This document shows positions 49,301 through 57,841 of a stretch of DNA of 64,000 nucleotides, in pieces (within the stretch, counting starts at the first letter, position 1; each line of letters opens with the position of its first letter). The stretch is from positions 5,533,623-5,597,622 of the forward strand of contig CCMO02000001.1 in NCBI GenBank assembly GCA_000751295.2. The letters run 5' to 3'. The notes beneath the pieces were generated by a model. The model searched no databases. It was not told the DNA's origin and saw only the letters and a program-made list of their open reading frames with translations. The translations under genes and the position numbers were made by a program. Origin of the DNA: a bacterium YEK0313 (GTDB lineage Bacteria; Pseudomonadota; Alphaproteobacteria; Rhizobiales; Phreatobacteraceae).

Positions 49301-51703
49301 TCCCGGACTGCCGAGTTCGAAATCGAGGATCGAACCGGGCGACAGCGTGAGATTGCGGGAGAAGTGCAACGTGCCGATCGAATGGCCGGGCGCGATGTGA
49401 CCGCCATCCGCGATGATCGTGTGGCCCACCGTGCCCGACCCGCCAAGCGTTGCGCCGGCCTCGACCGTGACCGCCGACAGGGGGGACAGCGAACCGTTGA
49501 CGATCAGCGCGCCGCCGCGGACAGTCGTCGCTCCGCCATACTCGCTGTCGCCGTTCAGCGTGAGGCTGCCCGTGCCGATCTTGGTCAGGGCGCCGTCCAC
49601 ACTGATGGTGCCGCCGATATTGCCGCCGAAGACGTCGTTCGTATTGTTCGTTCCCGTCGTCAGCACGGCGCCGGTGTCGAATCGCACTTCGGTTCCCGCC
49701 CCGCCGGAGAGCGAGCCGATCTGCTGGTTGAGCTGAAGACGAAAGATCGAAGCGGTCCCCGTCAGGTTGACGGCGACGATGGGCGACAGCGCGTTTTCCC
49801 GGTAGACGCCGAACTCCGCGCCATTGGAAATATTGATCGTGGCCGAGGCGAGAAGGCCGCCAAGTCGCATCGCCCCGCCGGTGACATTGGTCGGGCCGGA
49901 ATAGGTGTGGGTCCCAAACAGGTTGAAATCGCCCGCGCCCGTCTTGGTCAGGCCGCCCGTCCCGGAAATCGTGCCCGAAAAGCCCGCGAAGGACGTGTTG
50001 TCGACGGTCAGCGTCGCGGCGCCGAGCGCGATGCTCGTGCCGACGTTCCCGCTCAACCCCTTCACGGTCTGGCTGTAGCCGTCGAGATCCCAACTGCCAC
50101 CGCTGATGTGGATCCCGGCCGAGGCTCCCAGCACATTGGCCGCGCCCATGCGCAGCGTGCCGCCGAAAATATTGACCTCCCCGGTGAAGCTCTGTGGGCT
50201 CGTCAGGGTGAGGCTCGCTGCGCCCGTCTTGACGAAATCCCCGGGCCCCGAAACGGTCCCGGCATAGGTGCCATCGCTCGCCTGGTCGAAGACGACGCCG
50301 CGCGCAATCCCGCTCGCGCCGGTAAAGGTGAGATTGCCGCCAAGGCTGTTGGTGTCGCCGGCCAGCGCCCCCTGCTCGATGGTCCAGCTCTGCGCGCCCG
50401 TCCCGGTCAGCCGCACCGTGTTCGAGCCGCTCTTCAGGAAGATGCCGAAGCCGACGAACTGATCGGTCGCGCCGGCGGTGGCCGTCGTCACGATCTTCGA
50501 AACATCGAAGGCCGGTGTGGACGGCAGCGTGTCGTAGTCCCCCAGCACCAGCGTGCCGACTGCACCGCTTTCGACCACCACATTGCCGATGATGGTCGAG
50601 CCGTTACGCAGCGACAGCGTGTTGTCGCCGCCTGTGAAGGTGATCGCATTGGCCCGGCCCTCCATGCCGACGCCGCCGGCAATCGTTCCAGCATTCATCA
50701 CGCTGAGACCGGCGCCGACGATGCCCGCGCCGCCGGAGCCCGCTGAGGCCGTGAAGGGGACAAAACCACGCGCGCCGCCGCTTCCGGTCCCGCCGGCAGG
50801 GGCGTTCTGCGGACCAGCGGCGCTGCTGTCGCCGGCACCGCCCCGGATGGTTCCGATGTTGAGCACGGTGCCACCATGCCGCAGGTCGAGCGCCGCTCCG
50901 GCAGGCCCGGCATCGCCGCCCGCGCCGCCGGTGATCTCGCCCAGATTGACGACGCTGGTCGCGCCGCCCGATATGACGCCGGCACCACCCGCGGAATAAT
51001 AGCCGCCGGCGCCGCCGGTGATGCTGGTCCCCGCGCCGGTGTTCAGGGTCCCGCCGGCGTTCAGGATGACGCCGGCTCCACCACCACCGCCCCCAGCAAA
51101 GCCACCGCCACCGTTGCCGCCAAAGGCCTGGCCGCCCGGATCGAAGGTGAGCGTGCCGGCATTCTCCAGCACGATCCCTGCCCCGCCGCCACCGCTGCTG
51201 CCGAGCCCGTATCCCCCGCCACCATGGCCGCCGCGAACCGTCGCGCCGACACGAACGTTCGGGACAGCCTCGGCATTGCGCGCGCCGTCGCCGCCCGCGC
51301 CACCGCCGCCGCCGTTGAGGCCCAGGCCGCCGGCACCACCATTCCCGCCTGTGCTGCTTGCCGAAATGTTGCCGGTGGTGACGTGGCTGTAGCCTCCGCC
51401 GCCGCCGCCGGCGCTCCCGACGGTCGAGAAGTCGTCGCCGCCAGTACCGCCATCGGGGCTGACCACCGTCCCGGCGCTGCCGCCGCCCCCCGCCGTGGCG
51501 CCCGTGCCGGGGCTGCCGGCCTCGCCGGCATTGCCGCCGGCGCCGCCATTCGCGTCCCCTTGGCCGCCCGTCGCGCCGGAGAGAAGCTGCGCCCGGGCGG
51601 GCGCCGGCATGGCGGCCAGCGTCACGGAGGTGAGTGCCGTGGAGCAGAGCAGCGCAAGCATGCGCGCGGTCGCAGGGCGATCGTGAGCAGAATTGGCCGG
51701 CAT
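46361..51703 (-). CDS. Large autotransporter with glycine-rich passenger
   Basis: 1780 residues. A long signal peptide (about 1-38) ends APARAQ. Residues 40-340 are extremely Gly/Ala-rich. The passenger then shows many repeats of the autotransporter-associated beta-strand type (GLTKTGAGDFNLFGTHTYSG, GSLTLNGDSEYGGATTVRGG, GTLRLTGVNSYGNTAVLGGT), predicting a long beta-helix. From about 1490 to the end is the beta-barrel, ending in the FSLRF outer-membrane signature. A linker cysteine pair precedes the barrel (FCAVAQTANQCAIG). It is probably a surface adhesin or matrix protein. Divergent from a two-component operon with phased repeats between them. Confidence 0.9.
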   Translation of the reverse strand: MPANSAHDRPATARMLALLCSTALTSVTLAAMPAPARAQLLSGATGGQGDANGGAGGNAGEAGSPGTGATAGGGGSAGTVVSPDGGTGGDDFSTVGSAGGGGGGYSHVTTGNISASSTGGNGGAGGLGLNGGGGGAGGDGARNAEAVPNVRVGATVRGGHGGGGYGLGSSGGGGAGIVLENAGTLTFDPGGQAFGGNGGGGFAGGGGGGAGVILNAGGTLNTGAGTSITGGAGGYYSAGGAGVISGGATSVVNLGEITGGAGGDAGPAGAALDLRHGGTVLNIGTIRGGAGDSSAAGPQNAPAGGTGSGGARGFVPFTASAGSGGAGIVGAGLSVMNAGTIAGGVGMEGRANAITFTGGDNTLSLRNGSTIIGNVVVESGAVGTLVLGDYDTLPSTPAFDVSKIVTTATAGATDQFVGFGIFLKSGSNTVRLTGTGAQSWTIEQGALAGDTNSLGGNLTFTGASGIARGVVFDQASDGTYAGTVSGPGDFVKTGAASLTLTSPQSFTGEVNIFGGTLRMGAANVLGASAGIHISGGSWDLDGYSQTVKGLSGNVGTSIALGAATLTVDNTSFAGFSGTISGTGGLTKTGAGDFNLFGTHTYSGPTNVTGGAMRLGGLLASATINISNGAEFGVYRENALSPIVAVNLTGTASIFRLQLNQQIGSLSGGAGTEVRFDTGAVLTTGTNNTNDVFGGNIGGTISVDGALTKIGTGSLTLNGDSEYGGATTVRGGALIVNGSLSPLSAVTVEAGATLGGSGTVGHTIIADGGHIAPGHSIGTLHFSRNLTLSPGSILDFELGSPGLSAGAPGTSDRIAVGGSLTLDGTLNLSQSGHPADGMAAFGYYRLMTYGGTLIDRGLEIGATPVAGIYEIQAGGGNVDLFVAANGDNTLQHWQGDDGTWNAVGTQWLNQGGVAPVAWAGHHAVFKNEPGGFGGGTIAVAGVQSFKGLQFVDNGYRLEGPGTLMIDGSGRSDGNAEIRVLTNTVAHIATTITGTGGLSKTEGGTLVLEGNNTYRGGTSLLDGTLSVSSDANLGDAAGGLRFNGGTLATTAGIQSARAIMLDGSGVFNVATNTELGLTGSVSGAGDLIKIGAGTLRLTGVNSYGNTAVLGGTLIGSTGSISGDIINAGTVVFDQPADGRFAGNIGRLSSFAGLMVKQGAGTLSLTGISGLDWSIQAGGLSAVAERFLGNAAIGAGASLTFDQAADAAYGGVLTGTGRFVKAGTGALIYDGNSSGFAGMTEIAAGALIVGSGPAHAQAMLGGSFHVAGGGTLGGHGTVGSGAGSVVTIASGGTIAPGNSIGTLTVNGNLVFAAGSTYQAEISPALQSDLINVSGTAVIDGGTVHALKAGGIYTPGSRWTILDAHGGVTGRFDAFDQNMPFVDLTLSYDAHRVYIEAKRNSVPFCAVAQTANQCAIGKGLESTGSGNPANDAAAALPDATAARAALDQLSGEIHASAKTALIADSRFIREAATDRIRAAFGAVAASAMPVTAYGEGGPQAVPVTTDRAAVWAQGFGAWGRVNGNGNAAGLTTATGGILIGADGPVFGTGPFGTWRFGALAGYSRTTFNARGRLSSGESDNYHLGLYGGTQWGPLGFRAGLAYTWHQLVTGRTVAFAGFGDSLRSRYRAGTFQVFGDIGYRIDTPVAAFEPFANLAHVSLDAGGCGERGGAAALHATGQVTAATFTTIGLRASANFALGGIAATVRGSIGWRHAYGAIAPLSSQAFAGGDAFAIAGVPIARDAGAINAGLDMAVTPNAVLGLSYDGQFASSAQQHGFKANFSLRF

Positions 51704-52041
51704 AGTCCCCCCGCAATGTGTTCGGCCGCCGGAAGCGGCCGGACGTCGATGCGGTGGAGACGCTTTCGATCGACGATGCGACGCTTCGTCGTCGATCGCC
51801 CAGTGGGATCCCCCAAGGCTTTTTGCACCGCAGCCGGTCTGACCGGCCGCGGCAGAAGACGAGCCGCATCAACCCAGAGGCAGAGTAGATTCATGCGGGG
51901 GGCCGATTCCACCGACCAATTCTGATCAATTCTTGCCAATTCTTGCAAACGGCGTTTGCGCTTGCATGCTTCCGCAACTTTTGCGAAGTGGTTGCAAAGG
52001 AAAAATGCGGTGGAGGGGAGCCCTTATGCAGCCGCGAGGCG
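51704..52041. promoter_or_regulatory. Divergent autotransporter / sensor-kinase promoter with phased repeats
   Basis: 338 bp. Three direct repeats CAATTCT start at 51917, 51927 and 51937, exactly 10 bp apart; the last two share CAATTCTTGC. Directly after them are two inverted repeats, GCAAAC-GGC-GTTTGC (51945-51959) and CGCAA-CTT-TTGCG (51973-51985). Same-face, one-helical-turn spacing is typical of OmpR-family regulator sites. The rest shows no gene. Confidence 0.7.
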
Positions 52042-53490
52042 ATGCTTGACCTCAAGACCCTCCTGGTCGTCACCATGGCAGCTGCAGCGCTGCAGGCCGT
52101 GGTCTGGATTTTCGTCTGGAGGGCCTGGCGTCATCTCTACGAGCTGAAATACCTTGCGGTCGGCTTCATCGCCATCGCCGCCGGCGTGCTGCTGATGCTG
52201 CTGCGCGGCGATGGCCCCGCACCGTGGGCGATCGTCGTGCACAACACGATTATCAAGCTGGGGCTCGTCCTGCTCGCCGAAGGTCTCGCCCGGTTTCTCG
52301 GGCAGCCGCGCTACAGCTGGATCGGCATCTCGCTGCTGGTCGTCCAGGTCGTGGTCTGGAGCACCGCGGTCGGCATCGATCCGGATGCCATCGAGTTCCG
52401 CATCTACGCATCGACCCTGTTCACCGTCGTCATGATGTCGATGATGTGCCTCGCGCTGCTGCGCGACCAGACGCAGCCGCCGCTGCTGCGCTGGATCACG
52501 ATCGCCATTCTCGTCGAATACATGGCCGCCAGCATCCTCCAGAGCGTTCTCGAATACCGGCTGCCGGACAATTTCGAGAGCGCGCCGATCCTGGCGGACC
52601 GCAACGCCTGGTATCTGCTGCAGGGCACGCTGTTCCTCATCGCATTCTTCGCCTGCCTGCTCTTCATGGTCAGCTGGCGGCTGTCGGCCGACCTGCGCGA
52701 GAAGAACGCGGCGCTTTCGCGCGAGGTGGAGGAGCGGAGAACGCTGGAAGCCAGGCTGAATGCGAGCCTCGAAATGGAACGGACATTGCGCGAGGAACAG
52801 GCCGACTTCATGCGCGTGGTCAGCCATGAGTTCCGCACACCGCTCGCCGTCATCCGCAATGCGGCCGAGATGATCGGTCTCACCGGCGGCCCGCCTGAGC
52901 CGGCGACCGGCGAGCGGCTCGCCGGCATCGGCGAAGCGCTCAACCGCCTGTTTTCCCTGATCGACCGCTTCATGGCCGATGACCGGGAGAGCGGCTTTCA
53001 GCCCGAGCCCATGGCGGTCAGCTCGCTCCTCGGCGACGTGCGCCTGCATTTCGACATGACGGGACGCGGCGAGCGGCTGACCTTTGCCCTCGCAGACGAC
53101 GGCATGTCCTTCTGCGTCGACCCGGACATGCTCGGCACGGTGATCATCAACCTGATCGACAACGCCCTCAAATATTCGCCGAACGGCCAGCAGGTCGACA
53201 TCGCGGCCAGGCAGGAGCAGGGAGTGACCGTGATCGAAGTGCATGACCGCGGCATCGGCATCCCCAGCGCGGAACGCGGCAGGATCGGGCGCCGCTTCTT
53301 CCGTGCGTCCAACGCCAAGGCGATTGCGGGCACCGGCCTCGGGCTCTACGCGGCACGGCGGTTGCTGGCCTATCACAACGGAACGCTGCAGCTGGACGCC
53401 AATGCCACCGGCGGCACGACCGCGGTCCTCCGCCTGCCGCCGCCGCGCCAATCCTCCGGCGCATTCATGCCCAGGGAAGCGGCGGCATGA
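52042..53490 (+). CDS. Seven-helix membrane sensor histidine kinase
   Basis: 482 residues from the ATG at 52042. Seven hydrophobic segments fill residues 5-211 (first LLVVTMAAAALQAVVWIFVW, last TLFLIAFFACLLFMVSW), with very short loops, so the signal is probably sensed within the membrane. A coiled coil (215-255) leads to the phosphoacceptor helix with H262 (VVSHEFRTPLAVIRNAAEMI), N box NLIDNALKYSPNG, G1 HDRGIGIP and G2 AGTGLGLYAARRLL. The sensor is of unknown specificity. Overlaps the response regulator by 4 bp. Confidence 0.9.
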   Translation: MLDLKTLLVVTMAAAALQAVVWIFVWRAWRHLYELKYLAVGFIAIAAGVLLMLLRGDGPAPWAIVVHNTIIKLGLVLLAEGLARFLGQPRYSWIGISLLVVQVVVWSTAVGIDPDAIEFRIYASTLFTVVMMSMMCLALLRDQTQPPLLRWITIAILVEYMAASILQSVLEYRLPDNFESAPILADRNAWYLLQGTLFLIAFFACLLFMVSWRLSADLREKNAALSREVEERRTLEARLNASLEMERTLREEQADFMRVVSHEFRTPLAVIRNAAEMIGLTGGPPEPATGERLAGIGEALNRLFSLIDRFMADDRESGFQPEPMAVSSLLGDVRLHFDMTGRGERLTFALADDGMSFCVDPDMLGTVIINLIDNALKYSPNGQQVDIAARQEQGVTVIEVHDRGIGIPSAERGRIGRRFFRASNAKAIAGTGLGLYAARRLLAYHNGTLQLDANATGGTTAVLRLPPPRQSSGAFMPREAAA

Positions 53491-54182
53491 CGCACATCCT
53501 GATCGTCGAGGACGAGCCGCGGCTCCGGCAGGACCTCGGCGATTTCCTCCAGTTGCGCGGCTTCACCACCACTGGCGTGGAGACGGCGCGCGACATGCGC
53601 AGCGCGCTCGCCGCCGGCTGCGCGCCGGCGATCGTCGTCCTCGATGTCGGCCTGCCCGACGGCGACGGGTTCGCGCTGGCCGCCGAGATCCGCCGGTCCC
53701 ACGCCTGCGGCATCATCATGCTGACCGCGCTCGGCCATAGCGACGACCGCGTTCGTGGCTTCGACAGCGGAGCCGACATCTATCTCGTCAAGGACAGCAC
53801 GTTGCGGGAGGTCGAAGCCGCCATCCGCAGCTTGCTGCGCCGGACCGGGATCTCGCCCGATGCCGCATCCACCGCCGAGGACCGCTGGGTTCTGAACAGC
53901 GCGACCTGGCACCTCTGCGCCCCGAACCGGCAGGCGCTCAAGCTGACCGCCACCGAATTCGCCTTCGTGAGCGCGCTGTGCCAGCGCTGCGGCGAGGTCT
54001 GCCAGCGCAAGGATCTGATCGAGATCCTGATGCGCCCCCGGTCCCATTTCGACAATCGCCATCTCGACGCCGTCGTCAGCCGGCTCCGCCGCAAGATCGA
54101 GCAGACCCTGCACGTGCCCGCGCCGATCAAGGTCGTCTATGGCGTCGGCTACACATTCACGGGCAACGCCGTCGTGGAATGA
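53487..54182 (+). CDS. OmpR-family response regulator
   Basis: 231 residues. The receiver shows VEDE (7-10), phosphoacceptor D53 (VVLDVGLPDGDG), T80 in IMLTALG and K102. The usual proline after that lysine is replaced by aspartate (YLVKDST). The winged helix at about 135-231 reads LTATEFAFVSALCQRCGE and HLDAVVSRLRRKIEQTL, ending KVVYGVGYTFTGNA. It overlaps the kinase gene (ATGA) and is its partner. The phased CAATTCT array upstream of the operon is its probable target. Confidence 0.9.
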   Translation: MTHILIVEDEPRLRQDLGDFLQLRGFTTTGVETARDMRSALAAGCAPAIVVLDVGLPDGDGFALAAEIRRSHACGIIMLTALGHSDDRVRGFDSGADIYLVKDSTLREVEAAIRSLLRRTGISPDAASTAEDRWVLNSATWHLCAPNRQALKLTATEFAFVSALCQRCGEVCQRKDLIEILMRPRSHFDNRHLDAVVSRLRRKIEQTLHVPAPIKVVYGVGYTFTGNAVVE

Positions 54183-54234
54183 CGCTTGGCCGGCCGGGGG
54201 CCGCATGCCCGGACCGCCGGGCCGGCTCGGCCCG

Positions 54235-54825
54235 CTAGCCGGCCTCGCTGGACCGGATGATCCAGATGACCTTGGTTTCGCTGTCCGCGAGATTGCGGAA
54301 CCAGTGCGGCTGGCGGCTGTCGAACTGGAAGGCGTCGCCCTGCTCCAGGACATGGATCTGTTCGCCGATCTGCAGCTCGAAGCGCCCCTGCATGACATAG
54401 CCGGCCTTCTCGCCGTTGCGGCGCCAGGGGTCGGATCCGGAGCCGCCGCCGACCTCGATGGAGAGCATCAGCATTTCCATCTCCGAATGGCCGGGAGGCG
54501 AAAGAAGCTCCTTGGTCAGGCCCGTCTTGCTGAAGGCGAGGGTCGAGCGATGGCCGACGCGGGTGATCGTCCCCTCCTCGGCGCTGCGATCGCCATGGCT
54601 TTCGAAGAAGCTCGCCAGCGGCACGCCCAGGGCAACCCGCAGCCGATCGAGGAGCTTCAGGGACGGGGATGTCTTGCCACGCTCGATATGGCTGAGCATG
54701 CCGACCGAGATCTGGCTCTTGGCGGACAGAGCGGCGAGCGTCAGGTCCCGCTCGACACGCAGATTGCGGATGCGCTCGCCGAGCCCGAGCAGCGTGTTCG
54801 TGTCGAGGTCGTTGTCGTCGGACAT
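54235..54825 (-). CDS. XRE-type regulator with cupin domain
   Basis: 196 residues from the ATG at 54825. An N-terminal helix-turn-helix (about 15-70) reads LGERIRNLRVERDLTLAALS and SQISVGMLSHIERGKTSPSL. A C-terminal cupin fold follows (RRNGEKAGYVMQGRFELQIG, GDAFQFDSRQPHWFRN). Such regulators sense small metabolites, often amines or peptides, and repress transport or catabolic operons. It is divergent from a complete peptide-type ABC importer across a 336-bp gap, which makes that operon the likely target. An in-frame start further upstream would add about 30 residues without homology. Confidence 0.88.
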   Translation of the reverse strand: MSDDNDLDTNTLLGLGERIRNLRVERDLTLAALSAKSQISVGMLSHIERGKTSPSLKLLDRLRVALGVPLASFFESHGDRSAEEGTITRVGHRSTLAFSKTGLTKELLSPPGHSEMEMLMLSIEVGGGSGSDPWRRNGEKAGYVMQGRFELQIGEQIHVLEQGDAFQFDSRQPHWFRNLADSETKVIWIIRSSEAG

Positions 54826-55161
54826 CGAGGGACCATTTCCTGGGCATGCGGGCGGCTGCATCATGCACTTTATACGCCAGTTGAAAAATTCTGACGAGCA
54901 TCGCCGCTTGTGGCTTGTCAAATTATATTCTGCTGATACAAATTTCTCCCGCGACCTTCAATGAGGGTTTCGCCGGAGAGAATTTCGTCCCAATTCGCGC
55001 CCGCAATCGCGGCAGATTGTGCCATAATCCGACCTGGCTGACCTCATCGGCTTCGCAAGCTAGAACAATCGCCATTGAAATCGCGCTCAGGCGTTTTCAA
55101 TGGAATTGAAAATACTGCGCTGCGTCCAGGCTGAAGCCGGATCCAGGATCGGGGATTGCCC
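54826..55161. promoter_or_regulatory. Divergent XRE-cupin / ABC importer promoter
   Basis: 336 bp, more AT-rich than its surroundings. It contains an inverted repeat with 9-bp arms CCATTGAAA (55072-55080) and TTTCAATGG (55095-55103), 59 bp upstream of the importer start. TTGAAAA-like motifs recur near 54878 and 55106. These are candidates for the binding site of the XRE protein. No coding sequence is evident. Confidence 0.5.
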
Positions 55162-56781
55162 ATGTCTAAGCTCTCGACCACCAGACGGGGGGCCAATGCC
55201 CTGCTTCTCGGGACCGCCCTCGGGGCCTTCCTTCCGGCCCGGCTGTCGCAGGCGGCCCCGCAATCCGGCGGCACCCTGACCATCACCACCACGCCCGAGC
55301 CCGCGATCATCACCAATGCGCTGAGCTCGGCGCCGACGACGGCCGAGCTTGCGACGAAGATCTTCGACGGCCTGCTCGAATACGACATGAACCTGAAGCC
55401 CCAGCCCTCGCTGGCCGAGAGCTGGACGATCACGCCCGACGGCAAGACCATCACCTTCAAGCTGCGGCAGGACGTCGTCTGGCACGACGGCAAGCCGTTC
55501 ACGAGCGCCGACGTGCAGTTCGCGCTGATGGAGGTGGTCAAGAAATATCACCCGCGCGGACAGGGCAATCTCGGCCCGGTCGCCTCGATCGATACGCCCG
55601 ACGCCCATACCGCGGTGTTCAATCTCGCCCATCCCTATCCGCCCCTGATGATGGGCCTGTCGAGCCTGGAATCCCCGATCGTTCCGCGCCACATCTACGA
55701 AGGCACCGACTTCCGGAACAATCCGGCCGTCAACAATCCGATCGGCACCGGCCCGTTCAAGTTCACGCGCTGGGAGAAGGGCAGCTTCATCCAGCTCGAC
55801 AAGAACGAGCGCTACTGGCGCCCGGGCCGCCCCTATCTCGACCGCCTGATCGTCCGCTTCATCGCCGACTCGGCGACGCGCGCCGCCGCCGTCGAGCGCA
55901 GCGAGATCGACGTCGCAACCTTCGGCACGATCAACCCGGTCGAAATGCGCCGGCTCGAAACCCTGCCCCACCTCGCCATCGCCAAGGGCGGCTACGAGGC
56001 GATCGCGCCGGTGATGATGCTGGAGCTCAACACCCGCAGGCCGCCCTTCGACGACAAGCGCGTCCGTCTGGCGGTGGCCTATGCTCTCGATCGCAACTTC
56101 ATCACGCGCGCCATCTGGCACGGCTTCGGCCGGCCCGCCGTCGGCCCGATCTCCTCGTTCATGAAGGGCAACGGCGCCTTCACCGACCAGAACATCCTGC
56201 GCTTCGACGTGAAGGACCGCCTGGACATCGCCAACCGCCTGCTGGACGAGGCGGGGCTGAAGCGCGGCGCCAATGGCATGCGCGTCAAGATCGTCCATGA
56301 TCCCGCCCCGTTCGGCGAGGACTGGCGCCGCATGGGCGAATATATCAAGCAGGCGCTCGGCCGGGTCGGCATCGAGGTCGAATTGCGCAACCGGGACTAT
56401 CCGTCCTTCGTGCGCCAGGTTCACAACGAATATGATTTCGACATGACGTCGACCTGGTCGATCGGCATGGCCGACCCGACGCTCGGCGTGCAGCGGCAGA
56501 CCTGGTCCAAGACGATCAACCGCAACGTGCCGTTCGGCAACGTCTCGCAATATGCCAATCCGGAGGTCGACGCGCTCTGGGAGGCTGCCCAGACCGAAAA
56601 CGATCCGGCCAAGCGGAACCGGATCTTCCACAAGCTCCAGGAGCTGCTGGTCGCCGACAGCCCGATCGTCTGGCTGATGGAAATGGATCTGGTCGCGGTC
56701 CAGAACAAGCGCGTGCAGGACCTGATCACCTCGCCGCTCGGGCTGCGCGGCGGCCTCTACGACACCTGGATCAAGCGCTGA
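55162..56781 (+). CDS. Peptide-type ABC transporter substrate-binding protein
   Basis: 539 residues from the ATG at 55162. The N-terminus has a twin arginine (TTRRGANALLLGTALGAFLP), so Tat or Sec export to the periplasm is possible. The SBP_bac_5 fold (peptide/nickel family) shows LAESWTITPDGKTITFKLRQ, FTSADVQFALMEVVKKYHPR, NPIGTGPFKFTRWEKGSFIQ and VRLAVAYALDRNFITRAIWH. Substrates of this family include dipeptides, oligopeptides, opines and nickel. First gene of a five-gene importer operon under probable XRE-cupin control. Confidence 0.9.
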   Translation: MSKLSTTRRGANALLLGTALGAFLPARLSQAAPQSGGTLTITTTPEPAIITNALSSAPTTAELATKIFDGLLEYDMNLKPQPSLAESWTITPDGKTITFKLRQDVVWHDGKPFTSADVQFALMEVVKKYHPRGQGNLGPVASIDTPDAHTAVFNLAHPYPPLMMGLSSLESPIVPRHIYEGTDFRNNPAVNNPIGTGPFKFTRWEKGSFIQLDKNERYWRPGRPYLDRLIVRFIADSATRAAAVERSEIDVATFGTINPVEMRRLETLPHLAIAKGGYEAIAPVMMLELNTRRPPFDDKRVRLAVAYALDRNFITRAIWHGFGRPAVGPISSFMKGNGAFTDQNILRFDVKDRLDIANRLLDEAGLKRGANGMRVKIVHDPAPFGEDWRRMGEYIKQALGRVGIEVELRNRDYPSFVRQVHNEYDFDMTSTWSIGMADPTLGVQRQTWSKTINRNVPFGNVSQYANPEVDALWEAAQTENDPAKRNRIFHKLQELLVADSPIVWLMEMDLVAVQNKRVQDLITSPLGLRGGLYDTWIKR

Positions 56782-56842
56782 CGCGCGTTGCGCCGGGCGC
56801 CGGCTTCCGGCCGGCGCCGCCCTTCCCCAAGCGAGGTGTGCG

Positions 56843-57841
56843 ATGTGGATCGCCCGCGGCAGGTATATCGTGGATCGGCTGATCCGCGGCCTGCCCATCA
56901 TCTTTGCCATCGTGGTGGTCAATTTCTTCCTGATCCGCCTCGCGCCGGGCGATGCCGCGCAGGTCCTCGCCGGAGAGGCGGGGGCCGCGAGCGAGCAGTA
57001 TCTGGAGCAGGTCCGGCGCCAGTTCGGGCTCGACCAGCCGCTCTATGTCCAGTTCTTCAGCTACATGAAGAACATCGTCTTCTTCGACCTCGGCTATTCG
57101 TTCCGCCACGGCCGCGACGTCGCCTCCCTCATCTTCGATCGGCTCGGCGCGACGGCGCTGCTGATGGTCGCCGCCATGACCGTCTCGGTCACGCTCGGCA
57201 TGCTGCTCGGCGCCATCGCGGCCATCCGCGACCGGACGCTGGTCAGCCATGTCATCGTCATCTTCGCCGTCGTTTCCTACGCCACGCCGCTGTTCTGGGT
57301 GGGGCTGATGCTGATCATCGTCTTCGCCATCAATCTCGGCTGGTTTCCGACCAGTGGCATCATCACTGTCGGCGCAGACTATGCCGGCCTGCGCGCCGTG
57401 CTCGACGTCCTGCACCATCTCGTCCTGCCGGCCGTCGCGCTCTCCTGCTTCTACATGGCGCTCTACACCCGCCTGATGCGTGCCTCGATGCTCGAGACCC
57501 TCGGTCTCGACTTCATCAAGACCGCCCGCGCCAAGGGACTGGGCGACCGCAAGATCGTGCTGAAGCACGCCCTGCGCAACGCCGTCCTGCCGGTCCTGAC
57601 CATGGCCGGCGTGCAGGTTTCGGCGATGCTCGGCGGCTCCGTCATCGTCGAATCCGTCTTCGGCTGGCCGGGCCTCGGGCTCCTCGCCTTCGAATCGCTC
57701 TTTGCCCGCGACCTCAATCTCCTGCTCGGGATCTTCTTCCTCTCCTCGATCCTCGTCGTCGTCACCAACGCCGTCGTCGACGTGATCTACACGATCGTCG
57801 ATCCCAGGATCGAGCTCACATCGGGGCGTGCCCATGGCTGA
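56843..57841 (+). CDS. ABC transporter permease, DppB type
   Basis: 332 residues with six membrane segments. The start YIVDRLIRGLPIIFAIVVVN leads to the DppB-type motif FFLIRLAPGDAAQVLAGE, with QFGLDQPLYVQFFSYMKNI. The EAA loop that contacts the ATPases is DFIKTARAKGLGDRKIVLKH. Follows the binding protein by 61 bp and overlaps the second permease. Confidence 0.92.
   Translation: MWIARGRYIVDRLIRGLPIIFAIVVVNFFLIRLAPGDAAQVLAGEAGAASEQYLEQVRRQFGLDQPLYVQFFSYMKNIVFFDLGYSFRHGRDVASLIFDRLGATALLMVAAMTVSVTLGMLLGAIAAIRDRTLVSHVIVIFAVVSYATPLFWVGLMLIIVFAINLGWFPTSGIITVGADYAGLRAVLDVLHHLVLPAVALSCFYMALYTRLMRASMLETLGLDFIKTARAKGLGDRKIVLKHALRNAVLPVLTMAGVQVSAMLGGSVIVESVFGWPGLGLLAFESLFARDLNLLLGIFFLSSILVVVTNAVVDVIYTIVDPRIELTSGRAHG

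Noticed and set aside
51000..51600. Glycine-rich segment resembling a PE-PGRS protein
   Set aside because: It is the N-terminal passenger of a protein with signal peptide, beta-strand repeats and C-terminal barrel; the organism type also does not fit mycobacteria.
54870..55120. TTGAAAA-type direct repeats near 54878 and 55106 as operator pair
   Set aside because: The match is short and in AT-rich sequence, so chance is likely; only the perfect inverted repeat is reported.
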